Below are positions 8,197 to 16,024 of a stretch of 64,000 bases of DNA, piece after piece. A program made the translations under genes and the position numbers. Position 1 is the first letter of the stretch; each line of letters begins with the position of its first letter. Source of the DNA: Candidatus Bathyarchaeia archaeon (GTDB taxonomy: Archaea; Thermoproteota; Bathyarchaeia; Bathyarchaeales; Bathycorpusculaceae); assembly GCA_041447175.1 (NCBI GenBank), contig CP166960.1:1504519-1568518 (forward strand). The letters are read 5' to 3'. The notes below the pieces were generated by a model. It saw only the letters and a list, made by a program, of their open reading frames with translations, was not told the DNA's origin and searched no databases.

Positions 8197-8466
8197 TTAG
8201 ACATGAGCAAAATACCACAGTTTTCTTCGTTCTTCTTCTTTTTTCAAGAGCGTGTTTTCTTTTTTCGGATGCACTTTTGTTGTTTTTGTGGGGTACTCTA
8301 TCTCTTCATTTGTCCCACTTGTTTCAAAAATGTATTCTTCATCACTGCAGATATTTTCGTTAGTGGCTTTGTTATCTTCTATTGACAGATTTTTAGATGC
8401 CTCTTTCTCTTTGTTCCCTCCTTGTGAACGATTTTTCCGCTCGGCTGAATCTGCCAGTGGGTACAT
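8197..8466 (-). CDS. Short charged, probably disordered protein
   Basis: 89 residues from an ATG preceded by GAGGGAAA. The product is almost entirely Glu, Lys, Asn, Ser and Thr, with no hydrophobic core until the final WYFAHV, so it is predicted to be disordered. It diverges from the gene unit starting at 8607, with the ACTCAC dyad between them. The purine bias of the coding strand could by itself keep the frame open, so the gene is tentative. Confidence 0.35.
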   Translation of the reverse strand: MYPLADSAERKNRSQGGNKEKEASKNLSIEDNKATNENICSDEEYIFETSGTNEEIEYPTKTTKVHPKKENTLLKKEEERRKLWYFAHV

Positions 8467-8529
8467 AGTATTTCCCTCGAAGAATTTCTCATACAGGGCA
8501 TGTTTACCTAAAAATGTTATTTATTTTTC

Positions 8530-8559
8530 ACTCACCTATCGTGAGTGCACATTAAATAC
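8530..8559 (+). promoter_or_regulatory. Operator-promoter copy 1 (ACTCAC-N5-GTGAGT plus TATA)
   Basis: The dyad ACTCAC-CTATC-GTGAGT (8530-8546) is followed 4 bp later by the TATA-like ATTAAATAC (8551-8559). The same arrangement recurs at 9787-9816 before the antiporter gene, with 28 of 30 positions identical. The dyad covers the expected BRE position. It would drive the 8607-9740 unit. Confidence 0.65.
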
Positions 8560-8606
8560 GTCTATACGAATTTTAGTAAAATTCACATGTCAGGAATAAT
8601 TAAGCC

Positions 8607-8684
8607 ATGACTAATCAATCAAAGGATGACATACTTACAAAAAAGGTATTTGATTTCCTTTCCAGCAAAAAGGGGTCCAGCTAA
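8607..8684 (+). CDS. 25-codon ORF downstream of operator copy 1
   Basis: An ATG lies about 50 bp from the TATA of operator copy 1. The peptide begins MTNQSKDDILTKKVFDFLSS and stops after KKGSS. It resembles the beginning of a helical regulator that ends early, so it may be a leader peptide or a truncated remnant. The following 107 bp before the 7-TM gene hold nothing else I can support. Confidence 0.3.
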   Translation: MTNQSKDDILTKKVFDFLSSKKGSS

Positions 8685-8791
8685 AAAGGGTTTAAGGGGA
8701 CGCGCGGTACTGGAGACTTTTAGGGGAAGCAGCAATACAACGAGCTATTGTTATAGAAAAAAAGATAAAGAATTAAAACGGAAATGAATGC

Positions 8792-9484
8792 ATGATCAAT
8801 CTAGCTCTTGTCTCGGTAGACGCTATTTCAGCAATACTCTGCTTTGTTCTGCTAAGGTTCATGATAAAACCCTATCGCACTACCGGTGAGGGACGATATC
8901 TCGGTTTGCCTCTGGGCTTTGGCCTTTTAGGCATATCGTACATCCTCATGGGGACAAGCGTGTATTTTGGGTCATTTCTTTTTGCGGACGATATTAAATG
9001 GTTCCAGATTTTAACGCAAGCCTATGCCTTTGCTTTTCTGGCGGCAACCTACTATTTTTCAAAGAAACCTACCAAAAACATGCGCTTATGGTGGGACACC
9101 ACTTATGTAGCCTTGTTTTTTGCTATACTATTTTCATATTTGATTGTGGGTGTACCTCCAATGTTTGAATTGCCTAGCTACCAAATGGCAGACAACGCCC
9201 TTCGGCTTTTCAACATTATTTTTCTTGCATACATCTCTATCCACACCCTAAGAAGTCATGTGTCAAATCCTAATCCTAAAACGATATGGATTCCTTTTGC
9301 ATACCTACTGCTAGGTTTTGGTCAATACTCTTTGTTAATTTGGTCGATTGACTCAAGCTTCTCAGCATACATTGGTGCTTATGTCCTTCGTCTGGTAAGT
9401 TTGCTTATTTTCCTTTTCGTTGCCTATCGAACTTTCTATGTCTCGGTTAAGAAGGGAGGTTTAGATGAAAAAGCTCCCGCGTAG
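8792..9484 (+). CDS. Seven-helix membrane protein of unknown function
   Basis: 230 residues with about seven hydrophobic segments, from LALVSVDAISAILCFVLLRF at the N-terminus to LVSLLIFLFVAYRTF near the end, and a short polar tail. No transporter or enzyme signature is visible. The last 20 nt overlap the start of a winged-helix gene, so the two are translated together. Such 7-TM/winged-helix pairs are common in TACK archaeal genomes and suggest membrane-linked signalling to a small DNA-binding partner, but that is inference. The unit lies inside the provirus and is probably driven from operator copy 1. Confidence 0.7.
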   Translation: MINLALVSVDAISAILCFVLLRFMIKPYRTTGEGRYLGLPLGFGLLGISYILMGTSVYFGSFLFADDIKWFQILTQAYAFAFLAATYYFSKKPTKNMRLWWDTTYVALFFAILFSYLIVGVPPMFELPSYQMADNALRLFNIIFLAYISIHTLRSHVSNPNPKTIWIPFAYLLLGFGQYSLLIWSIDSSFSAYIGAYVLRLVSLLIFLFVAYRTFYVSVKKGGLDEKAPA

Positions 9485-9740
9485 AGACAAAATGAAGATT
9501 TATGGGGATTTACTTTCAATACTTAGTGAAACGAATACCGAAAAGGTTGTTCTTACGCGTATTCAGTTAAGAATAAACGTTCCTTTTGATAGGCTGAAAA
9601 GCTATATCTCTGAATTAAGGGAACTAGGTTTAATTCAAGATGAGACCTCACTGAAATTGACGAATAAGGGTAAACAATACCTTAGAGAGTACGAGGCTGT
9701 TCTTGATTTTATGAACCGCATGGGTTTAACATACCGATAG
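9465..9740 (+). CDS. ArnR1-like winged-helix regulator
   Basis: 91 residues. The layout KIYGDLLSILSE, then TRIQLRINVPFDRLKSYISEL, then LGLIQDETSLKLTNKGKQYL matches the small ArnR1-like winged-helix family, in which the wing precedes a terminal helix (REYEAVLDFMNRMG). The start overlaps the membrane protein gene by 20 nt. Two copies of an ACTCAC-N5-GTGAGT dyad flank the unit (8530 and 9787), so this protein is the obvious candidate to bind them and to control both its own operon and the antiporter gene. Confidence 0.75.
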   Translation: MKKLPRRDKMKIYGDLLSILSETNTEKVVLTRIQLRINVPFDRLKSYISELRELGLIQDETSLKLTNKGKQYLREYEAVLDFMNRMGLTYR

Positions 9741-9786
9741 AAAACAGCAGAAACGAGTTTGCTTTAAGAAACTGAAATTTTATTTT

Positions 9787-9816
9787 ACTCACCTATCGTG
9801 AGTGTGCATTAAATAC
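9787..9816 (+). promoter_or_regulatory. Operator-promoter copy 2 upstream of the antiporter gene
   Basis: The dyad ACTCAC-CTATC-GTGAGT (9787-9803) precedes CATTAAATAC (9807-9816). The TATA-like element is about 32 bp before the ATG at 9847, which fits a near-leaderless mRNA. It matches the copy at 8530-8559 except in the two bases between the dyad and the TATA. Confidence 0.68.
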
Positions 9817-9846
9817 CCATAATCAGGTACTCTTCTTGAATTAATT

Positions 9847-10802
9847 ATGTCTTGGTATACTGTACTAGTCCTTTGTGCTGGAATCGCCATAGTGGTTTAT
9901 GGCGCAGATGAAGCCATAAAGCGACTTACGAGTCTGTCAAAGTTCTTTCGGCTTTCCGCCTTCGTCACTGGTGTAGTAATAGCAGGCACACTCGCAGTTC
10001 TTCCTGAACTATCCATCGGTATCCTATCCGCTCTTGACGGAACATCCACCTTCGGTTTAGGCATTATTCTTGGGGCAAACGTTGCCGATTTGACGTTAGT
10101 CCTTGGAATTGTGGTGTTGCTTGCAGGAAACCAAAAAATGACTTCAGGTATGATAAAGAATTTGAAGATTTCTTTTTTTGCAGTTCTTCTTTTCCAGTAT
10201 TCTTGCTCTTGGACGGAGAAATTTCCGGTACAGACGGACTCATTCTGGTGGGTGGTTTCGTCGTCTATGTTGTTTGGTTACTTATAACTGGGCACAAAGA
10301 AAAAGGCGTAGCCGAGAGCATGCGCTTTTCAAAAAGAGTAGTTCGATTGGGCATTACCGTTTTTCTCTTAATTATTGGGATAACAGTATTGTTCATTGGC
10401 AGCGAGCTAGTAACTCAATCCGCGCAGGAGTTAAGTTCAGTCTTTGGTTTGCCCTTGTTTTTGATGGGGCTTGTTGTTGCTATTGGAACCTGCTTGCCTG
10501 AGATGGCGTTTGCCGTTCGCGCGGCTGAAGCAAAGGATGGCGAGATTGGCATAGGCAACATTTTGGGCAATGTTCTTGCAGATTCAATGTTGACAATCGG
10601 CATAATTGCGCTTGTACATCCTATCAGAATACCAAACCTGCTTGCCCCATTAACAGCTGGCGTGTTCGTAGCGGCATCAATAATATTTGTGTACTTACGT
10701 TCAAGAGACGGGACCATAGATAAGAAAGACGCGATGCTGTTAATCGGCGTTTATGCGCTTTTCGTTATAATTCAGTATTTGATTGAAGCCCTCGGTATTT
10801 GA
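9847..10802 (+). pseudogene. Ca2+/Na+ (CaCA-family) antiporter, interrupted by a frameshift
   Basis: Two overlapping frames together encode one CaCA exchanger of about 318 residues. The first (9847-10287) holds alpha-repeat 1, with GTLAVLPELSIGI and GIILGANVADL. The second (open through 10203 to 10802) holds alpha-repeat 2, with GLVVAIGTCLPEMAF and GNILGNVLADS. Homology appears to pass from frame one to frame minus-one around 10169-10195, a T-rich run (TTTCTTTTTTTGCAG). The gene has its own promoter with operator copy 2. It would exchange cations across the membrane. Either a real one-base indel has broken it or the assembly lost or gained a base in the homopolymer. A complete chromosomal paralogue lies at 52174-53202. 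Confidence 0.75.
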
Positions 10803-10861
10803 TTAACGGTAAAATGAGTAATTGACCAGACAAAAAAATTACGTAAAACATTGGAAAGAAG

Positions 10862-11161
10862 GTGTCAAAATTAGACCCCCCAAAACTTGAAAACATTACA
10901 AAAAATATTGAAGCATGGCTTAAAGCAAACTTTGCGAAAGCTATCGCGCAATCTCCTACCGAGAATGAACGATTCAAATTTAGAAAAATAACAAAAATTA
11001 CCAGAGTTTGGAAAAGCAAAGATTGCTGGGTTGTGGATGCGTTTGTTGAATATTCCTTCCCAAATCAAAAAACGAAAACATTCACTTTCCAGGTAAACAG
11101 TACTGGCGAAGTTTTAGGGTTTGACCTCAATGAGCAGCCTACAAGAATCGTTTCAATTTAG
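10862..11161 (+). CDS. Small soluble protein of unknown function
   Basis: 99 residues from a GTG start at 10862. N-terminal helical half (PPKLENITKNIEAWLKANF), then a beta-rich half (CWVVDAFVEYSF, TKTFTFQVNSTGEVLGFDL) that resembles a single small PepSY- or cystatin-like sheet, though I cannot assign a family. It sits between the antiporter and MscS genes, 60 bp before the latter, and may belong to the same ion-homeostasis group. Confidence 0.55.
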   Translation: MSKLDPPKLENITKNIEAWLKANFAKAIAQSPTENERFKFRKITKITRVWKSKDCWVVDAFVEYSFPNQKTKTFTFQVNSTGEVLGFDLNEQPTRIVSI

Positions 11162-11221
11162 AAACTCTCCTAGGCTTACAATCGAACTGATTCGCTTTGA
11201 AAAGAAGGCGGCAAACACAAG

Positions 11222-12292
11222 ATGGCCACTCTCACAGAAATCTTCCAGCAAATACTAAATACAAGCGCTATCAACGCTGAAATCTTAGCTTCAATAGTCA
11301 TATTTGCTGTCATTGCTTTTATTGGATGTGTCGCATACCTTGTTTTCGGCAGGTATTTTTCTAGGTGGACACAGAAAACCGAAACCACCATAGACGACAA
11401 GATACTCGTCGCCGTGAAAGTCATCATAGTGATAACAATAATAGTATTGGGTATCGAGTATGCGCTTTCACCTCTATCGTTCCTACAACCATACAAAGAC
11501 ACCTTAACAGGAGTCTTCACAGTACTCCAAATCTTGCTAGGCGCTTTCGCCTGCACCAAAGTCTCAAACGCAGTGACAGACTGGTACGCAGGCAGAACTG
11601 CACGTATAGCAGGAAAAAACAGCCACCACCTCCTGTTTCTGCTCAAAAAAATAGTGCAAATAGTAATTTTCATCTTTGCTTTTCTCATTATACTCTACGT
11701 GTTCGGCGTTAACCTCACTGGAGCAGTCGTGGGCTTAGGCGTTGGAGGTATCGCTATAGCGTTTGCCTTACAAAGCACCTTAAGCGACTTTTTTAGCGCA
11801 TTTTCAATTTATTTTGACCGCCCATTTGAGATTGGTGACTTCATAGTCGTGGGCGAATACAGCGGAACCGTAACCAGCATAGGCATCAAATCCACCCGTC
11901 TTAAACTTCTACAAGGTGAAGAACTAATCGTCTCCAACAAAGAATTAACCTCTGCTAGCGTACGAAACTTTAGAAAGCTACAAAAAAGGCGGGTAACTTT
12001 CACAATCAGCGTAACCTATGATACACCTATTGAGAAGTTAAAGAAAATCCCACAAATAATAGCGGACATAATTAACAATTTAGACACTGCTACTCTAGAA
12101 CGCGTACACTTCACAGAGTTTGGCGATTGTAGCCCAAAATTTTTAATCAGTTACTACGTTAACTCGTCAGAGTATGCCAAATACCTTGATACACAACAAC
12201 AAATCAATTTTTCAATTAAAGAAGCGTTTGAACATGAGGGCATAGAGATGGCATTCCGAACAAGCACAGTGTATATCAAAAAGCATGTATAG
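11222..12292 (+). CDS. MscS-family mechanosensitive channel
   Basis: 356 residues. Three or four N-terminal membrane helices are followed by the pore helix GAVVGLGVGGIAIAFALQS, then the MscS beta domain with YFDRPFEIGDFIVVGEYSG and TVTSIGIKSTRLKL, then a C-terminal alpha/beta domain (RRVTFTISVTYDTPIEKLKK). The glycine/alanine-rich pore helix and the FxIGDxI signature are diagnostic. It opens under membrane tension to release solutes during osmotic downshock. Presence inside a provirus next to an antiporter is unusual. Viral cargo that protects the lysogen is one reading; captured host DNA is another. Confidence 0.92.
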   Translation: MATLTEIFQQILNTSAINAEILASIVIFAVIAFIGCVAYLVFGRYFSRWTQKTETTIDDKILVAVKVIIVITIIVLGIEYALSPLSFLQPYKDTLTGVFTVLQILLGAFACTKVSNAVTDWYAGRTARIAGKNSHHLLFLLKKIVQIVIFIFAFLIILYVFGVNLTGAVVGLGVGGIAIAFALQSTLSDFFSAFSIYFDRPFEIGDFIVVGEYSGTVTSIGIKSTRLKLLQGEELIVSNKELTSASVRNFRKLQKRRVTFTISVTYDTPIEKLKKIPQIIADIINNLDTATLERVHFTEFGDCSPKFLISYYVNSSEYAKYLDTQQQINFSIKEAFEHEGIEMAFRTSTVYIKKHV

Positions 12293-12447
12293 AAAAAAAT
12301 GACTCTGCCTAAAATAAGCTATTTTATTATATCGCGGAAAAACAACGACACAAAAAATGACCAAACATTCTGGAGTTGAGGCGAGTTCTAGTGGCTACGT
12401 ATATAGTCAGCCATGGTGGCATTAATCAAAGTGCACTTTCATTTTCG

Positions 12448-12524
12448 TATATCGGTAATGTATTTAAATAACGTCGATTACCGATATATCGGTAACGTTT
12501 CGTGACAACAACATTTACCGATAC
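12448..12524 (+). promoter_or_regulatory. Promoter and triple operator of the AbiE-like operon
   Basis: A TATA-like TATTTAAATA (12461-12470) is flanked by copies of one site. These are a half-site TATATCGGTAA (12448-12458), the perfect 18-bp palindrome TTACCGATATATCGGTAA (12478-12495) over the expected start of transcription, and a half-site TTTACCGATAC (12514-12524) inside the first codons of the antitoxin gene. The layout fits autoregulation by the encoded antitoxin. Confidence 0.7.
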
Positions 12525-13134
12525 ACTGGGACGCAGAAAAAATAGAGGCGCACTCCGCGAACGCATAATCAGAACCTTGCTAGTTGAGCCAAACGGTACA
12601 CTCACAAAGTACAAACTTGCCAAGATGGCAGAAGCCTCTTTCCCATGGACGCATGAATTCCTCAACAAACTCCAAGCCCAAAAACTGGTCAAAGGCACCG
12701 AGGTCACAGACTATGCGGGGCTCATCAACTACTGGCTACAAATAAAAACCAAGCCCGAAAAAAGAGATTACATGCACAAAAATCCTCTCGACTTAATTCA
12801 AACAGTTAAGCTTCCGTATGCTCTCACGACTTATCAGGCAGAAAACCTTGTCCAACACTATCTCTTTCCTTCCCGAATTGACTTATACATAAAAATGGAA
12901 GACATGGATAAATGGCATGAAGAATTGACTGCTGAAGGGTTAGTCGGCAAAGGCAACCTAAGACTCCTCATAGCAGACGAACACGTCTTCTACGGAGCAT
13001 TTAAACGCCAAAACTTAACGGTTGTGAGCATTCCGCAGTTAATCGTTGACCTGCTACAAGAAGGCGGCGTATGTACCGAAGCCGCTGAGAAACTCATCAG
13101 CAAGGTGGAGCAGCATGCTATATCAAACAACTGA
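12502..13134 (+). CDS. AbiEi-like antitoxin / winged-helix autoregulator
   Basis: 210 residues from a GTG start 7 bp after the 18-bp palindrome. The N-terminal 90 residues form a winged helix (RERIIRTLLVEPNG, KYKLAKMAEASFPW, HEFLNKLQAQKLVKGTEV). The rest resembles the AbiEi C-terminal domain, with LPYALTTYQAENLVQHYL and YIKMEDMDKWHEEL. In type IV AbiE systems this protein represses its own operon and neutralises a nucleotidyltransferase toxin. Here the following gene is such a nucleotidyltransferase-like protein, overlapping by 20 nt. The family call rests on context plus motif pattern rather than on a search. Confidence 0.7.
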   Translation: MTTTFTDTLGRRKNRGALRERIIRTLLVEPNGTLTKYKLAKMAEASFPWTHEFLNKLQAQKLVKGTEVTDYAGLINYWLQIKTKPEKRDYMHKNPLDLIQTVKLPYALTTYQAENLVQHYLFPSRIDLYIKMEDMDKWHEELTAEGLVGKGNLRLLIADEHVFYGAFKRQNLTVVSIPQLIVDLLQEGGVCTEAAEKLISKVEQHAISNN

Positions 13135-13903
13135 AACAAAAACCTCGCAAGAACAAATGCAGGCAATCTTTTCTCAACTTAAAATCCAAACTTGCCTGCT
13201 CGGTGGATGGGCAGTTTACTATCTGGTAAATCAGAACTTCCAAAAAGCCACCGGAAGAACCTACATCGGCTCAAGAGACATTGACCTTGGCTTTCACATA
13301 AACTTGGAATGGACTCAGGAGCAGCTGCAAAATTCGGAGTTTGCTACCACAATCAAAGTGGCTGAAAGCATGGGTTTTAACTCAGTGAGTTTTAGGCTGG
13401 TCAAGGATTTTGACATAGACACAGGAAAAGAGTTAACGCCCGAAGAATCAGCCAAACTTCCATTATACCAGATATTTCAGTTGTACATAGATCCAATCGT
13501 TGACTGCATCCACCCCGAAATAAAAAACCTGCTTGGCTTTGTGCCAATAGATGAGCCTCTTTTATCGCTGGTTTTCCAAGAAAAAATGCACAGAACCCAA
13601 CCGTTATTTGGAAAAGACGTCTTAACTCCAGAGCCCCATGTCATGCTAGCGATGAAAATCAACTCTGCCCCAAGAAGAGACAAAGAACACAAACTGCTCA
13701 AGGACATAGCCGACATCTACGCCCTTCTTTGGCACTCAGACATAAAATTGTCCCAGCTCAAAGAACAACTCTTCGCCATAACACCCAAAGAGAAGATAAG
13801 AAAAACAGTGCAAAACTTCTCCACCGAAGACATCAGCAAAGTCGCAGCAATATTAGGAATCGACAGCCAAGAAATAACACGAGTATTAAAGGAGATAACG
13901 TAG
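13115..13903 (+). CDS. AbiEii-like nucleotidyltransferase toxin
   Basis: 262 residues from the ATG at 13115, which follows GGTGGAG; longer frames upstream lie inside the antitoxin gene. The nucleotidyltransferase signature is visible: LLGGWAVYYLV, then SRDIDLGF (paired carboxylates about 30 residues later). A later region, LTPEPHVMLAMKINSAPRRDKEHKL (quoted here as MLAMKIN and RRDKEHKLLKDIADIYAL), matches the K/D elements of AbiEii/MenA-type enzymes, which disable tRNA by adding nucleotides. It is translated with its antitoxin. Probable role: abortive infection or stabilisation of the provirus. Confidence 0.72.
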   Translation: MLYQTTETKTSQEQMQAIFSQLKIQTCLLGGWAVYYLVNQNFQKATGRTYIGSRDIDLGFHINLEWTQEQLQNSEFATTIKVAESMGFNSVSFRLVKDFDIDTGKELTPEESAKLPLYQIFQLYIDPIVDCIHPEIKNLLGFVPIDEPLLSLVFQEKMHRTQPLFGKDVLTPEPHVMLAMKINSAPRRDKEHKLLKDIADIYALLWHSDIKLSQLKEQLFAITPKEKIRKTVQNFSTEDISKVAAILGIDSQEITRVLKEIT

Positions 13904-13908
13904 GCATT

Positions 13909-15048
13909 ATGGTATCCATGGACGATAGATGGAAGCTTGATCCAGCCTGCAAGTTTGACGGCTATAATATTGGTTCCAGCAACTATTATGAAGAGTTTAA
14001 GAAAATTATAAATGAAAATGGAACTATCTTCACAGATGAAAGCCAGCAATGGGTAGCCAAACAAGTTATTGATGAAAAGGACTTTCTCACGGAAAAACAA
14101 GCAAGAGAAACATTACTAAAAGCTTTTTTATTGTATGCCAAAACCCGTGAGAGATACTTCAAGTGGAATAAAGTTAAAGGTAACTATCTCATCGCTCTTA
14201 ATGAAACATTTGAAGCAATGAAAAAAGAACTCGATATTGTTGCAAACAAGCTCTTTACATTTGAGCTAGATGGACAAAAAATGGCAAAGCAAAGGGGGGA
14301 AACAATGGAGCATTATTTAATGCGGGAGGTAATGCTTCAGTATTTTAACGATTATCGAGGTGGAGTCGATTCTTTTGTTGAAGAATACTCACAAATAAGG
14401 GATGTTCTTGAAAAAATAGCTCAAGGAAAAAGCGATAAAGACATCTGGAAAGAAGCGTCAAAGAGAGCGGACTTATATGTTGTACTTAAAAATGGGCAAA
14501 AGCTTTGGGTAGAGGTTGAAAGGACAACAAATAGTAAAGAGTTGAATGACAAATTAACAAAAATACAGGCGGTTACTTCTCTGTGTCCTGGCCTTATCGA
14601 TAAGGTAGTCTTTGTATTTCCAGGGCTGATTTCTGCCATGTTAGAAGGACTGTTAATAGAGGCAAGAAAAGTTTGTTTTCCAGAGGATATGCTGGAGGTC
14701 TTTGAAGTGAACTTAAGGGAGAACCAAATTTTACAGGCGATAAGCCCTAAGCTTGTTAGCACAGAGTTTGGCGATAGACTCTTGGATATGATTGCGGACG
14801 GAATTCAGAATCCATCTGGTGCCGTTGGTCTAATGGCGAGAGACCGAATTTATCAGAAGATAATCCTGCCTCTTTTTGATAATAATCCCGAAAAGCAATG
14901 GATAACAGAGAAACGTGATAAGACAAGAAGGCTTGTCCGCTTTTGGAGAATCAGAACAGGGAAGTTGACTGCAACAGCAAAGGAACTTGAGTTTAAAGAA
15001 AAAGCGATAAGAAAAATCAAAAAAGATTACCCATTTTTGATATCTTAA
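13909..15048 (+). CDS. Unknown protein with a nuclease-like core, third gene of the AbiE-like operon
   Basis: 379 residues from the ATG at 13909, 5 bp after the toxin stop. The N-terminal half is helical. A PD-(D/E)XK-like segment lies around residues 185-205: RADLYVVLKNGQKLWVEVER, with the D, two glutamates in WVEVE and a following lysine in LNDKLTKI. The strict ExK triad is replaced by ExE, so a catalytic role is uncertain. A standard AbiE unit has two genes; this one is tightly appended and may be a further effector or a substrate-recognition factor. I cannot name a family. Confidence 0.6.
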   Translation: MVSMDDRWKLDPACKFDGYNIGSSNYYEEFKKIINENGTIFTDESQQWVAKQVIDEKDFLTEKQARETLLKAFLLYAKTRERYFKWNKVKGNYLIALNETFEAMKKELDIVANKLFTFELDGQKMAKQRGETMEHYLMREVMLQYFNDYRGGVDSFVEEYSQIRDVLEKIAQGKSDKDIWKEASKRADLYVVLKNGQKLWVEVERTTNSKELNDKLTKIQAVTSLCPGLIDKVVFVFPGLISAMLEGLLIEARKVCFPEDMLEVFEVNLRENQILQAISPKLVSTEFGDRLLDMIADGIQNPSGAVGLMARDRIYQKIILPLFDNNPEKQWITEKRDKTRRLVRFWRIRTGKLTATAKELEFKEKAIRKIKKDYPFLIS

Positions 15049-15063
15049 AGTTCAAACCCCTGA

Positions 15064-15261
15064 ATGCTTCTTGCGTTACTTCATATCGGCGCGCGCGAAC
15101 TTCAAAGCACAGTTGATAGCGAGTTATCCTTGTTTTCAAAGTCGAATGAGTATTTGCTCAAAATTATGAAGATTGAAAGAACAAAAGCAGTTATTGGAAC
15201 AATGCAAGCGTTTTTTGATGCCGTCCTCCATGAAACTGTGATAATAAAACCGAAAGATTGA
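15064..15261 (+). CDS. Possible small helical protein after the AbiE-like operon
   Basis: 65 residues starting 15 bp after the preceding stop on the same strand. It is mostly amphipathic helix (ELQSTVDSELSLFSKSNEYL, ERTKAVIGTMQAFFDAVL). Close spacing argues for a fourth cotranscribed gene, but no family or strong ribosome-binding site is evident. The 224 bp from here to the next gene hold a degenerate CTATCGTGA motif (15468-15476) and nothing else I can support. Confidence 0.35.
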   Translation: MLLALLHIGARELQSTVDSELSLFSKSNEYLLKIMKIERTKAVIGTMQAFFDAVLHETVIIKPKD

Positions 15262-15485
15262 AAGTTTTTGCTCTCAAACTGACAGCCTTCCTTGTTTGTT
15301 GTCCTTTTTAGTTCGTTATTTTTGGAACTGCTCATTCGGATGTTTTAGCGGTAACTCCGGCAATTAGAACTATACCAGTAAAAGACTGCTGTTTTCGAGC
15401 GATAAGCAAGGCAGCGATTAAGGCATCTGAGTTACAAACAAAAACAAAGCCGATAAAATATTTCATCTATCGTGACTTAACATCT

Positions 15486-15992
15486 TTATCGTTCTGACCG
15501 ACGCCAGCTTTTGGTTGCCAAATCAAAATACCAGAAACGCAAGCCCTTATCCAAACATTCATTTCTATGCATTAAGGAACGGATGTTTATTTTCGTTAAA
15601 GCGCCTTCAAGCTCATCATCCTCAATAGAGACAGGGCATAATTTCCCTGCTCCACTCCAATACTTTTCAATTTGTGGACATTTCGGCAGAATTACGGTAC
15701 GGTTAAGGTCTGGGTGAACTGGAAAAACTCGGCAAATTAGCGGTCTTTTTTCGTAAATCTCGCATTCATTTTTCTCGTTCAAATGAGGACAATCCGCAAG
15801 TATAAGCTGATAATAAACGATAGTTGTTGGTTCCTTATCGCCAATAGCGATGTAAGGCACAATGAATTTGGGGTCAAACTCTTTTGCCTCCTCTTCAGTT
15901 AAGCACAAACCCTGCAACATTCCAAATTCTTCAACGAAAAGACCTCGGCAACATGTTCCACACTTTTTGCACTTGAAGGTTAAATCACTCAA
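15486..15992 (-). CDS. YkgJ-family cysteine-cluster protein
   Basis: 168 residues from a TTG start. The family pattern is clear: CKKCGTCCRG at the N-terminus, CPHLNEKNECEIYEKRP in the middle and LICRVFP after it, with a late CPQIEKYW. These cysteines are thought to bind zinc or an iron-sulfur cluster; biochemical roles in the family are poorly defined. It lies 32 bp downstream of the DUF4209-like gene on the same strand and is probably expressed with it. Unusual as provirus cargo. Confidence 0.8.
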   Translation of the reverse strand: MSDLTFKCKKCGTCCRGLFVEEFGMLQGLCLTEEEAKEFDPKFIVPYIAIGDKEPTTIVYYQLILADCPHLNEKNECEIYEKRPLICRVFPVHPDLNRTVILPKCPQIEKYWSGAGKLCPVSIEDDELEGALTKINIRSLMHRNECLDKGLRFWYFDLATKSWRRSER

Positions 15993-16024
15993 TCAGATTT
16001 GCCCCCGATATTCGGCTCATCCTT

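Noticed and set aside
15463-15483. Degenerate CATCTATCGTGACTTAAC resembling the ACTCAC operator
   Set aside because: Shares only the CTATCGTGA core, lacks the left dyad arm and is not placed before a start codon, so it was not called as a third operator.
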